DNA from: a virus
Strand: one strand, 5' to 3'
Virus record (IMG/VR): IMGVR_UViG_3300009376_000104
Location: 1-21,015 of that record
DNA: 21,015 bases
This document shows positions 8,310 to 15,222 of the stretch, in pieces. A program made the translations under genes and the position numbers. Position 1 is the stretch's first letter, and each line of letters begins with the position of its first letter. Under the pieces are notes generated by a model that worked only from the letters and a program-made list of their open reading frames with translations, had not been told where the DNA came from and ran no database searches.

Positions 8310-9328
8310 TTGTTAGCTCCAAGTGTTTGCGAAGAGAACATTGCCATTGAGTACCTTGTCCCCCCTTCTGTTTGTATTGCTGTTGCCTCATGTAAAACCC
8401 AAGATGGAAAAATAATACATTGATTATGTTTGGTTTCTATTTCAATGTTATACTCAGGAAAAATAAATTTACTTCCAGATATACCTCCCTTTAAAAATGT
8501 AGTAACAGAAGAAAAACTAGACACATCCCTGTGAGCCTTATACCCTTGAGAGTCTGTATACCTATTTATAAAGGTGCTATCTAAATTACAAAGAGCGTAA
8601 TGAATATTAGCTGGGTGAGATGAGCAAAATAATTCTACCACCTCTTCAGACCATAGCTTCCTATTATATTTTAGTATAGAAGAATAATCTCTATTAGCAT
8701 AAACATTATCCAAAGTCAACCCATCGCCATTTAATAGTCCTTCAGCCCCATCTTTAAGCCTAATATCTTTAACTGACTTTAAATTCATTATATAATCTAA
8801 ATGAATCAGTTCATTATTGATGTCATTTAACTCATCTTCTGAAAATAAATTATCAATGACAACATATCCAAAATCTTTTACTCTATTTGATGACGCTTCT
8901 AAGTTACTAGACAAAAATTTGCTCCCATTTTCACCGCCTATATTCCACCTTGGTAATGTAGTTTTTTCTATACCAACCTTACTGCAAACGAAATCAAAAT
9001 CTTCCTGTAAATTCTCATATCTTCCAACAAAATCAACAATAGTATTCTTATCTTTACCGCATACAAAGTCCATATCGCTAGGTTTTCGTACAAAAGCAAA
9101 AGAAAAATAATCATCTGGAAAATCTGTATCTCTTACTGGGGTGTGCATCTCGTATCCACAATGAACTGCATCAGGCCAAGCATAACCACCAATTCCTGCT
9201 GAACCTCCAAAGTATTCAGGTTGACCTTTATAGCCCCTACAATACTTCGCTAATACAGATGTGATACTACTTCCTGCTGTGCTTGGAACATGATGGAAAA
9301 CAAATTTATGAGTATCACTAACTAGCAC
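8306..9328 (-). CDS. Shortened sulfotransferase-like domain fused to 2OG-Fe(II) oxygenase (340 aa)
   Basis: Two domains are visible. Residues 8-120 resemble Sulfotransfer_2-type enzymes. KFVFHHVPSTAGSSI (8-22) matches the 5'-phosphosulfate-binding loop usually written H-x-P-K-x-A-G-x-S/T. FAFVRKPSD (78-85) matches the 3'-phosphate-binding segment, and DFVGRYENLQEDFDFVCSKVGI (99-120) matches the domain's late part. Ser16 stands where the family has its PAPS-binding lysine. Only about 15 residues separate the second and third blocks, where usual enzymes have many more, so the centre seems deleted and sulfotransfer activity is doubtful. Residues about 150-340 form a 2OG-Fe(II) dioxygenase with H266-R-D268, distal H313 and R325. 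The start is GTG at 9328, chosen for a GGAG sequence 5 bases upstream. The substrate is unknown. Confidence 0.8.
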   Translation of the reverse strand: MLVSDTHKFVFHHVPSTAGSSITSVLAKYCRGYKGQPEYFGGSAGIGGYAWPDAVHCGYEMHTPVRDTDFPDDYFSFAFVRKPSDMDFVCGKDKNTIVDFVGRYENLQEDFDFVCSKVGIEKTTLPRWNIGGENGSKFLSSNLEASSNRVKDFGYVVIDNLFSEDELNDINNELIHLDYIMNLKSVKDIRLKDGAEGLLNGDGLTLDNVYANRDYSSILKYNRKLWSEEVVELFCSSHPANIHYALCNLDSTFINRYTDSQGYKAHRDVSSFSSVTTFLKGGISGSKFIFPEYNIEIETKHNQCIIFPSWVLHEATAIQTEGGTRYSMAMFSSQTLGANK

Positions 9329-9333
9329 CTTGA

Positions 9334-9337
9334 CTCC
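9334..9337 (-). promoter_or_regulatory. Shine-Dalgarno GGAG supporting a GTG start at 9328
   Basis: GGAG lies 5 bases before the GTG at 9328, just after the stop of the upstream oxygenase gene. With no in-frame ATG before the KFVFHHVPSTAG motif, it supports GTG initiation, the only non-ATG start I assign in the window. Confidence 0.55.
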
Positions 9338-9340
9338 GTT

Positions 9341-9904
9341 TCATGCAAAATTATACCACCCTGTTAAAATCATCTTTTCTTCATCGCAGGGTTCACCCTT
9401 ATGAGTGAATGTCCAATCCGCAGGCCACATAACAACCTTTCCCTTTTCAGATTTGCAAGTATACTCTTGGTGTAAGAATTCTGTTCCACCGCCTTTTTCT
9501 ATTGTATGGCAATACATCAGCCAAACCAAAACTCTGCTTGTAGCTGGTTCCGCGCCAGAAGTCCTTTCAGAATGCCATTTTAAAAAACCTTCTCCCGGCT
9601 TGTAATACTGGATGTTAAAAGGAACCATATTAAATCTAGCAAGATCATTTAACTTGGGGTAAACTTTTACATAATCATCCAATACAGTCTGAAGCTCGAC
9701 ACATAACCCTTTAGATAACTCAGACTCATACTCATCAACAATTTGCAGTTCTGTACTTTTTTTTACACTTTCGTCGGGATACGAACCTGTATTATTTGCA
9801 ACCATCCCCCTTACATGTTTTGAAGGGTTATTGAAGAAATGTTCTATATATTTGTCAGCAATACTAATATCTTTAATAAATTGCTCGTGTATAAATTGTG
9901 GCAT
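9341..9904 (-). CDS. 2OG-Fe(II) oxygenase, HxE variant (187 aa)
   Basis: This is a single-domain 2-oxoglutarate/Fe(II)-dependent oxygenase of the prolyl-4-hydroxylase-like superfamily. NIQYYKPGEGFLKWHSE (98-113) carries the iron ligands H111 and E113, so the usual HxD is HxE here. RVLVWLMYC (124-132) and the KGGGTEF turn (137-143) follow. GKVVMWPADWTFTHKGEP gives the distal ligand H168, and K177 is placed to bind the 2-oxoglutarate carboxylate. All required parts are present, so it is probably active. Its ATG overlaps the stop of the glycine-rich tail gene (TAATG), which ties its expression to that protein. A role in modifying a virion protein, DNA or host molecule cannot be told apart from sequence. 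Confidence 0.88.
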   Translation of the reverse strand: MPQFIHEQFIKDISIADKYIEHFFNNPSKHVRGMVANNTGSYPDESVKKSTELQIVDEYESELSKGLCVELQTVLDDYVKVYPKLNDLARFNMVPFNIQYYKPGEGFLKWHSERTSGAEPATSRVLVWLMYCHTIEKGGGTEFLHQEYTCKSEKGKVVMWPADWTFTHKGEPCDEEKMILTGWYNFA

Positions 9905-11085
9905 TATGTAGATATTTGGGCTTGTACAACTGATCCGTTACCTCCATCTCCGCCTGTTGCATTTGGGGCGCTACCAGCAGTACCGCCATTTGCTGTTACT
10001 GTTCCACTATTAGAGTATGTACCACCATGAAGGAGCATTAACACCCCGCCTCCAGATGCTCCACCAGACGCTCCTTGCTGACACGCACTGTTTGTAGTAC
10101 CAGAACTACCACCTAAAGCGGTAATTGATCCACCACTAGCAATTGTTAGATCCCCTTTAACAATAAGCCATAATATACCACCAACTATGCTTTGTGCTGC
10201 CCCAGCATTATCTCCGCCAGAGCTTCCCGCAGGGTTTCCAGCGCCACCAGAGGCAGAATAACAGTTTTGCCAGTTCCTACTCCCACCGCCTCCAGCCCCA
10301 CCATAATCTGCTACAGCACCAACAGAAAGATTGTATCCTGGAGAAGAGCTAATTCTAAGTGCGGTAGAGCCTCCTCCAGCACCTCCAGAGAATGTCCCAG
10401 CTAACCCTCCAGCAGACCCAGAGATTTGCCCTCCAGAATTTCCTGAATGAAAATTATAGCCTCCAGTTGCTCCACCGCCACATTGACCAGAAGAAGCTGT
10501 TGTGGTTCCATTCCCCCCATCAGTTCCTTGGCTATTGTAAAAGGTATTGGAAGTATTACCAGCTATATTATGAACACTTCCGCCAGATGCCCCTGCTTTT
10601 AAAATCTGAAAAATTGTTCCATCTCCACTTATCTCAGCTTGGTTGGCGACAGCAGTAACAGCGGCATTTCCGCATCCTGCAAAATCAGCGGCAGATAAGG
10701 TTTGTGATCCACTTGCTGTAAACAATGGTAACCTTAATCCGTTTGCATTAACAGCTGCAGAGTCAGAACCTCCTGTGTTTGTTGGATCTGCAAGCGCGCC
10801 GATTCTAGCATTTAATGTTCCACTAATGGAACAGTCTCCCTTTACATATATCAACATCCCTCTACAGGGCTGATCTGTTGTAATGGTGTGTCCTGCTCCT
10901 ATAGTCAAACTAGTGTAGTTCTTAACAACCATATCACCATCATAAGAACCTGACTTGTTTAAAACTGTATAAGTAACATCACCTGATGTAGTTAATGCGC
11001 CATCGGAACCATCACCAAAGTAATTACCCCCTCCTGCTGCACTACCCATCGCAAGAAGGGCTGCTTTATTTGCTCCTAGAGACAT
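9904..11085 (-). CDS. Glycine-rich tail tip / putative adhesin protein (393 aa)
   Basis: The N-terminal 100 residues (MSLGANKAALLAMGSAAGGG, then GDGSDGALTTSGDVTYTVLN and LTIGAGHTITTDQPCRGMLIYVKG) form a beta-structured segment. This type is known in marine phage tail proteins. The remaining two thirds are dominated by Gly, Ser, Ala, Thr and Asn, with many GGAGGG and GGSSG runs. Such composition is found in phage receptor-binding adhesins that fold as packed polyglycine helices, so a tip or adhesin role is a reasonable inference. I chose the ATG at 11085 because AGGGGGTGA precedes it directly. The frame is open to an ATG at 11130, but that would overlap the tail fibre gene by 37 bases and has no ribosome binding site. 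Confidence 0.85.
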   Translation of the reverse strand: MSLGANKAALLAMGSAAGGGNYFGDGSDGALTTSGDVTYTVLNKSGSYDGDMVVKNYTSLTIGAGHTITTDQPCRGMLIYVKGDCSISGTLNARIGALADPTNTGGSDSAAVNANGLRLPLFTASGSQTLSAADFAGCGNAAVTAVANQAEISGDGTIFQILKAGASGGSVHNIAGNTSNTFYNSQGTDGGNGTTTASSGQCGGGATGGYNFHSGNSGGQISGSAGGLAGTFSGGAGGGSTALRISSSPGYNLSVGAVADYGGAGGGGSRNWQNCYSASGGAGNPAGSSGGDNAGAAQSIVGGILWLIVKGDLTIASGGSITALGGSSGTTNSACQQGASGGASGGGVLMLLHGGTYSNSGTVTANGGTAGSAPNATGGDGGNGSVVQAQIST

Positions 11086-11086
11086 A

Positions 11087-11095
11087 TCACCCCCT
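11087..11095 (-). promoter_or_regulatory. Shine-Dalgarno AGGGGGTGA that decides the adhesin start
   Basis: The purine-rich AGGGGGTGA starts inside the stop codon of the tail fibre gene (TAG at 11094-11096) and ends one base before the ATG at 11085. It selects this ATG over the in-frame one 45 bases upstream. Confidence 0.6.
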
Positions 11096-12047
11096 ACGCC
11101 ATCGCTATGCCAGCAGCAAACCCATACCACTGAGTGCCACCGTCAAATGTAGTAAATGTTAATATATCGACTCCTGATGCTGTTACAGTAGGAGCAGTTC
11201 CACCGGGCCACTTAACTGCATTACCACCGCCACCATGTGCGCCAGAAATAAACGAAGGAGTCCCCGCACCTAAGTTAGTGCCTATAAGTGTTAAAGAGTT
11301 CGAATTAGATGCAAGAGCATTTGTTAATCCAATATTAAATGTACCAGATGTTATTGTGAGAGACTGAACATTTCCATCCTCTAAATCAATATCAAAGGCT
11401 GCTGATTTAGAACCCAAAGCATTTACCGCTTCAGAGTAGTCTTTCATCTTAGGCTTGGTGGCTAATTGATCTCCGAATACTAACTCTCCAGTCATTGTTC
11501 CGCCAGCCAAAGGTAGAGCAGCAATATCTGATAAAACCTCAGAAGCGCTTCTTCCCTCTACCGCTGTACCGTCAATCCTTAAAAAGTCATTATCAACAAC
11601 ACCAGCAGCAAACTGTGCCACATCATATTGTGATATACCTTGAGCCACGGCCAGTTCTGTAGTATCAATTTCTAAGCCGCCATTAGCCTTTAGATCTGTG
11701 CTGAATGTTGTACCCGTTAGGTCTAAGCCATCACCCGCTGTATATGTAGTTCCTGCTGCAGTCTGCCATGAAGACGTTCCGTCTCCATCCTCTCTAAGAA
11801 ACTTTGTACCACCTGTTTCCCCCGTGGATAATACCGCAGTACCCTCAACATCAAGTGTTGTTTTCCCATCTAACAAGTTAAGCTCAGCCGCAGTTGTGGT
11901 TACTGCCGCCGCACCTAACGTAGTAAACTGTGACTGTAATACTGATTTAATTAACCTAAGATGATCGTCACCTTGTGACACAGGATCGCTAGATGTTGGA
12001 TTCGTATCAACTAGTTGGCTAATATATGTTGCTGTTTCTAATGCCAT
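11094..12047 (-). CDS. Tail fibre protein (317 aa)
   Basis: The N-terminus (ISQLVDTNPTSSDPVSQGDD followed by HLRLIKSVLQSQF) is the anchoring segment typical of phage tail fibres: a 'NPT..DPV..GDDH.RLIKS.L' pattern. The middle is a Thr/Asp/Gly-rich repetitive shaft (LNLLDGKTTLDVEGTAVLS, LREDGDGTSSWQ, LPLAGGTMTGELVFGD). The last 60 residues (GGGGNAVKWPGGTAPTVT and DILTFTTFDGGTQWYGF) match a common C-terminal fibre ending. It is probably trimeric. A good ribosome binding site (AAGGGGAT) lies 5 bases before the ATG. The gene stands between the adaptor and the glycine-rich adhesin, which may sit at its tip. Confidence 0.88.
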   Translation of the reverse strand: MALETATYISQLVDTNPTSSDPVSQGDDHLRLIKSVLQSQFTTLGAAAVTTTAAELNLLDGKTTLDVEGTAVLSTGETGGTKFLREDGDGTSSWQTAAGTTYTAGDGLDLTGTTFSTDLKANGGLEIDTTELAVAQGISQYDVAQFAAGVVDNDFLRIDGTAVEGRSASEVLSDIAALPLAGGTMTGELVFGDQLATKPKMKDYSEAVNALGSKSAAFDIDLEDGNVQSLTITSGTFNIGLTNALASNSNSLTLIGTNLGAGTPSFISGAHGGGGNAVKWPGGTAPTVTASGVDILTFTTFDGGTQWYGFAAGIAMA

Positions 12048-12058
12048 GATTAATCCCC

Positions 12059-12685
12059 TTAAAAGTAGCCACTCGTGTTCATTACTCTTAGCTCAGAACC
12101 AGAGTGACGATCTTTGTCATCCTGAACTTGTAAATCGTTTACAGCTTGTCTGTAAGCTGTAGCCCATAACTGCACTCTTGCGTCATTCTGCAAGAAAGGC
12201 TCTGCCTCTAATAAAGCTCCATATAAATATATATCGGGATTATATGTAAGCATGCTATTAGTTGTGGCGGCAGGAGTTAATGCAGGTATTCGTTTATAAT
12301 AAAGCATAGAATAACCGTCAGCAGTTGCAGGTGACGGTCCGAGTCTGAAGTTCTCACCAATGATGGTGAATGCTTCTGGGGTTCCACCAGTAGATCCAGC
12401 CCATATCCTATTCATTATCTCTGGCGTAACATAAGCTAATGGAACTATAGGGTCAAGAGTCAAATGAAATGTTCTTGCCTGTATGTAATCTGTGGGTAAC
12501 GCATAATCTCTAGTTCCCGCAACCAGTGTGCCGGTAGCTGTAGTCTCCATAAGCCTAAGACGCAAGTTACGATTGATTCTCGCTTCCGCCAAGTCTATGA
12601 ACTCTTGTATTCTGTCTGTTAAGTCGCTCCTATTTAACCAGTTGGCGACAGCAGTCTGAAGTTCTGCATAAGTTCCTATAGCCAT
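12059..12685 (-). CDS. Head-to-tail adaptor protein (208 aa)
   Basis: The protein starts GTYAELQTAVANWLNRSDLTDRI, followed by EFIDLAEARINRNLRLRLME. This is the N-terminal helical pattern of short-tailed-phage adaptor proteins (gp6/SU10-adaptor-like) that bind below the portal. A beta segment follows (GTRDYALPTDYIQARTFHL), as does a FTIIGENFRLGPSPA stretch. The C-terminal half has helices with a YLYGALLEAEPFLQNDARV segment and ends in a short charged tail. Length and order agree with the family. The ATG overlaps the TAA of the upstream paralogue gene (TAATG). Confidence 0.85.
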   Translation of the reverse strand: MAIGTYAELQTAVANWLNRSDLTDRIQEFIDLAEARINRNLRLRLMETTATGTLVAGTRDYALPTDYIQARTFHLTLDPIVPLAYVTPEIMNRIWAGSTGGTPEAFTIIGENFRLGPSPATADGYSMLYYKRIPALTPAATTNSMLTYNPDIYLYGALLEAEPFLQNDARVQLWATAYRQAVNDLQVQDDKDRHSGSELRVMNTSGYF

Positions 12686-13041
12686 TATATTGTCATCTCC
12701 GCAATGTATACTGTTCCAGCGGCAGATACCTGTAAAGCGGATACTTTCTGTCCTGAACTAATGCGCCAATAAGTAGGCCAGTCTTTCTCTTGGTAACCTT
12801 CCCCAACAGCCTCGTATTCCTTCCATGAGTTTGTTTGTGCCGACCATGCACCAACCACATCACTCCAAGGTGTAGTATCTACCTCTCCACCAAACGCAAG
12901 AAAAGCGTCCTCTGTAGCTGTTATCATTACAGCACTTATACCAGAGCCAACCGCCTCTGCCATTTCGGTAGAGGTTGTAGTGGTAGTTATAGAATGTAGC
13001 TTATTAGCTAATCTATAAGTATCTGGCTTATCAATTCTCAT
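12685..13041 (-). CDS. Small structural-type protein, paralogue A (118 aa)
   Basis: This is a beta-rich protein of unknown function. Its N-terminal YRLANKLHSITTTTTSTEMA, middle GISAVMITATEDAFLAFGG and C-terminal KDWPTYWRISSGQKVSALQV then VYIAEMT line up over the whole length with the gene directly upstream (13038-13328). An insertion of about 20 residues around positions 55-75 accounts for its greater length. This is a tandem duplication. A place between capsid and adaptor genes suggests a head decoration or head-completion role (inference). Confidence 0.75.
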   Translation of the reverse strand: MRIDKPDTYRLANKLHSITTTTTSTEMAEAVGSGISAVMITATEDAFLAFGGEVDTTPWSDVVGAWSAQTNSWKEYEAVGEGYQEKDWPTYWRISSGQKVSALQVSAAGTVYIAEMTI

Positions 13042-13328
13042 CTGGTTAATTCTGTTATATAAACAACTGAATCACTACTGCCAGCTCTTAACCCAGAAAT
13101 CCTATCTCCAGGGCTAACACGTATGTAATGAGGCCAATCCTTAATAAAGTAACCACATGAACCAGCGGTAGCGGCGCTTCCATGCTCGTCAATTTTAATA
13201 AACACAGGTTCACTGGCATTTATTATAATAGCGTAGCATTGTGCAGAGACAGCATCACCCAGTGTTACTGAGGTTGACAGCGCTGTAAACGTATAATTAA
13301 AATTGTTTAATCTGTATAAGTCTCCCAT
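13038..13328 (-). CDS. Small structural-type protein, paralogue B (96 aa)
   Basis: This is the shorter copy of the tandem pair. YRLNNFNYTFTALSTSVTLG, CYAIIINASEPVFIKI and KDWPHYIRVSPGDRISGLRA then VVYITELT match the corresponding parts of the next gene. The fold is probably a small beta-sandwich, and its function is unknown. AGGGGTAA lies upstream of the ATG at 13328. The stop overlaps the start of paralogue A by 4 bases (ATGA), so the two are co-translated and may be made in similar amounts. Confidence 0.75.
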   Translation of the reverse strand: MGDLYRLNNFNYTFTALSTSVTLGDAVSAQCYAIIINASEPVFIKIDEHGSAATAGSCGYFIKDWPHYIRVSPGDRISGLRAGSSDSVVYITELTR

Positions 13329-13339
13329 CTTATTTACCC

Positions 13340-13669
13340 CTATAGTTTGGTTGGTGCAGTCCTAAAATATTTGTTATCAGGATCGTTTAAATATTTAGCC
13401 AGTAACTTTGGATCTTTATCAATTGCTCCATTGGTTTCATTCTTCCATTGCTCATAGACATTAAAAGGAATAGAAGCTACCTTATGCCAGTCTCCCCTTT
13501 TACCCAAGCTAAGTTTATCACCATATAAGTTATACTCTTTTTTATTCTGTTCTATTGTAGGTTCGGCATCCTGGTAAGTAGTTATAGATATCTCACCATC
13601 AGGTTCTTCAATCCATTCCTGATGTCTATAAGGCATTACATCCAACAGCTCTCCACTTCTTCTTTTCAT
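13340..13669 (-). CDS. Conserved hypothetical phage protein (109 aa)
   Basis: The protein starts MKRRSGELLDVMPYRHQEWI. A middle GDKLSLGKRGDWHKVASIPF segment follows, and the end is KYLNDPDNKYFRTAPTKL. The pattern 'W.KVASIP...YEQW...NG' followed by 'LNDPD.KYFRTAP' recurs, as I recall it, in many podoviruses of this gene order, near the adaptor gene. The role is not known to me. It may be a head completion or capsid-associated factor. Its ATG overlaps the TGA of the 52-residue gene upstream (ATGA). Confidence 0.75.
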   Translation of the reverse strand: MKRRSGELLDVMPYRHQEWIEEPDGEISITTYQDAEPTIEQNKKEYNLYGDKLSLGKRGDWHKVASIPFNVYEQWKNETNGAIDKDPKLLAKYLNDPDNKYFRTAPTKL

Positions 13670-13824
13670 CCTACTAAGAACCCCTTGCCGCCTATAGCTT
13701 TAGTCTGATCGTTAGACCATTCCTTTAAATGCTCTTCAGCAGTCTTTTGCTTTGGTTTGCTTGGAGCCTTTTCTTTCTTAGCACCAAACGCTTTTCTTAA
13801 CTTACTTTCGATTCTCTGAACCAT
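13666..13824 (-). CDS. Small basic peptide (52 aa)
   Basis: This frame is below the usual length cut-off. It starts at the ATG at 13824 with MVQRIESKLRKAFGAKKEKA and continues with a Lys/Pro-rich part and HLKEWSNDQTKAIGGKGFLV. It overlaps the 3' end of the prolyl-4-hydroxylase-like gene by 28 bases in another frame and ends in an ATGA overlap with the next gene. The ribosome binding site is weak (GGGTGATG). Without it a gap of 127 bases would break an otherwise gapless operon, which supports it. The function is unknown. Confidence 0.65.
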   Translation of the reverse strand: MVQRIESKLRKAFGAKKEKAPSKPKQKTAEEHLKEWSNDQTKAIGGKGFLVG

Positions 13825-14354
13825 AGTGTCATCACCCATTTTTCACCTTCATGTGGCGGCATTCCTTGATGCAATGATAATTCATGCGCCTTATTATTCT
13901 CATCAACATTACCAAACATTAATAACCTACCACCAATGGGGCCGATCATTAAATTTAACTTTGGAAATGCAGTGGACCCACCAACAACGTTGTTTAAATA
14001 AACCAAACAAGTTAATAGTCTTTGTCCACCGTTCTCAAGATGTACTCCATCTAGTGCATCATAATGAGGTTTATATTCCTGGTCATCAGTATAGCGCAAA
14101 ACATTAATAGGTTCTGCCCTTTCCAATGGTATAGCTGCTATATCTGCAACCCTTTGACACACCTCTGGAAAGTCAGAGTGAGCTACCCAAGTACCGTGAG
14201 AAGTCCTATCTTTATCTGGAACTAAGCCTTTATCTGTTGCTACTGTACTTCTTTCTAGTTTATCTCTTGAATGCTCAATTACTTGACTGCACTCTTCAGG
14301 AGAGATCACACCATCTACCACCGCAATGGTAGGAGTCTTTACATACACAAACAT
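13797..14354 (-). CDS. Prolyl-4-hydroxylase-type 2OG-Fe(II) oxygenase (185 aa)
   Basis: This is the clearest prolyl 4-hydroxylase-like domain in the window. After an N-terminal IAVVDGVISPEECSQVIEH, the core shows YKPHYDAL with H97 and D99 as iron ligands. LLTCLVYLNNVVGGSTAFP (113-131) is the classic strand plus GG-S-T-x-F-P turn. LSLHQGMPPHEGEKWVMTLW gives distal H162 and K172 for the 2-oxoglutarate carboxylate. The length is that of a minimal catalytic domain. It is cytosolic, with no signal peptide. All catalytic residues are present. The substrate may be a prolyl or other residue in a virion or host protein, but this cannot be read from the sequence. AAGGGG lies upstream of the ATG. Confidence 0.9.
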   Translation of the reverse strand: MFVYVKTPTIAVVDGVISPEECSQVIEHSRDKLERSTVATDKGLVPDKDRTSHGTWVAHSDFPEVCQRVADIAAIPLERAEPINVLRYTDDQEYKPHYDALDGVHLENGGQRLLTCLVYLNNVVGGSTAFPKLNLMIGPIGGRLLMFGNVDENNKAHELSLHQGMPPHEGEKWVMTLWFRESKVS

Positions 14355-14363
14355 CGCTACCCC

Positions 14364-14531
14364 TTATTTAAATGGATCTTCTACCTTGTGTTTAGGACTA
14401 TTGCCGGGAGATTTATACCCAGACTTACCTGTATCAAGGCTCTTAATGGCCTTCACTAAACTTTCATCACCGCCTCTATGGACGGGAGAGTATAAAGTAA
14501 TTGGACCCTCTACTGATTTTTTCTTGCTCAT
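14364..14531 (-). CDS. Small basic peptide (55 aa)
   Basis: This is an unlisted short frame with ATG at 14531 (MSKKKSVEGPITLYSPVHRG), rich in Lys, Ser, Gly and Pro, ending KHKVEDPFK. Its ATG overlaps the stop of the 56-residue gene (TAATG), and an AAAGG sequence lies just upstream. It fills the space before the prolyl-hydroxylase-like gene. No fold is predicted by eye; it may be a small DNA- or protein-binding virion peptide. The function is unknown. Confidence 0.62.
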   Translation of the reverse strand: MSKKKSVEGPITLYSPVHRGGDESLVKAIKSLDTGKSGYKSPGNSPKHKVEDPFK

Positions 14532-14701
14532 TAGCCTTTCTCTTTTTGATTGTCTTGGCCCTTGACGGTGCCGCCAGTACCTAGTTTAGAAATGATACCT
14601 GTAATACCGCCATAAGCATCCCCTTTACTTTTAAAAGATTTGTCAGCAGCTACACCCTGTGGGTTATCTGACCACTTCTCTGTTCCCTTTTTATAAGCCA
14701 T
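14531..14701 (-). CDS. Small conserved Gly/Lys-rich peptide (56 aa)
   Basis: This is an unlisted short frame starting MAYKKGTEKWSDNPQGVAAD, followed by KSFKSKGDAYGGITGIISKL and a Gly/Lys/Gln-rich tail. It has the best ribosome binding site of the window (AAGGAGG, 5 bases before the ATG), which makes expression likely. The AYGGITGI segment could be a short amphipathic helix or turn; the rest is probably disordered. It is coupled to the next peptide gene by TAATG. The function is unknown. Confidence 0.7.
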   Translation of the reverse strand: MAYKKGTEKWSDNPQGVAADKSFKSKGDAYGGITGIISKLGTGGTVKGQDNQKEKG

Positions 14702-14703
14702 AA

Positions 14704-15222
14704 CTACCTCCTTACGTAATGTAAAAATACTTGGGCTAATCTACTGCCCTCAAATTTATCCCTCCAATGAGGACTTTCGGTTCCTTTATAAACAAGGCCA
14801 TCACCTGCTTCTAATTTAACTTTATGCACAGTATCTGTCTCTAAATAGATGGGCCAAATATCTTCATTAGGTTCACGCATTAAAGTTAAGGTAACACTAA
14901 ACTCACAACTATGTCTATCAATATGTTTTTTTAATTCATCACCATTCTTATAAACTCTAAGATAAGAATAAGTAGGAATTAAATCTACACCAGTATGCTT
15001 TTCCATATCAGACGATAGGTAGCACATTAAATTTTTCATGGCTAAGTCATCATGCCAAGCAGGAGTGTTAGGTATCTGGTCGTCTACAAATCCGTGAGTC
15101 TCTTTTGTTGGTATGGCATCAGGAAGTGTCGCTTTGTTATAGGCATATACGCCAAGAAAATCCAACAGTTCACCAGTTAATAACTCCCTTACAATTTTAA
15201 ACTTAGTAGGCCCAAGAGACAT
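14704..15222 (-). CDS. 2OG-Fe(II) oxygenase (172 aa)
   Basis: This is a small 2-oxoglutarate/Fe(II) oxygenase domain. YSYLRVYKNGDELKKHIDRH (85-104) contains iron ligands H100 and D102. FSVTLTLMRE (108-117) is the following strand, and DGLVYKGTESPHWRDKFEGS then R161 supplies distal H152 and the 2-oxoglutarate-binding arginine. The N-terminal half (MSLGPTKFKIVRELLTGELL) is the usual helix that precedes the core. All catalytic positions are filled. It overlaps the upstream oxygenase gene by 20 bases. A GG-turn as in prolyl hydroxylases is lacking, so its substrate probably differs. Confidence 0.87.
   Translation of the reverse strand: MSLGPTKFKIVRELLTGELLDFLGVYAYNKATLPDAIPTKETHGFVDDQIPNTPAWHDDLAMKNLMCYLSSDMEKHTGVDLIPTYSYLRVYKNGDELKKHIDRHSCEFSVTLTLMREPNEDIWPIYLETDTVHKVKLEAGDGLVYKGTESPHWRDKFEGSRLAQVFLHYVRR
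14707..14713 (-). promoter_or_regulatory. Near-consensus Shine-Dalgarno AAGGAGG for the 56-aa gene
   Basis: On the minus strand AAGGAGG lies 5 bases before the ATG at 14701, inside the last codons of the upstream oxygenase gene. It is the strongest ribosome binding site in the window and is the main reason to accept the short gene that follows. Confidence 0.75.

Noticed and set aside
10192-10873. Several plus-strand open frames opposite the glycine-rich gene
   Set aside because: Gly/Ser-rich codons lack stops on the opposite strand. The frames have no ribosome binding sites and no family resemblance.
11086-11130. Longer N-terminus for the glycine-rich protein (ATG at 11130)
   Set aside because: The extra 15 residues overlap the tail fibre gene. 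AGGGGGTGA directly precedes the ATG at 11085, and the MSLGANKAAL start fits the family.
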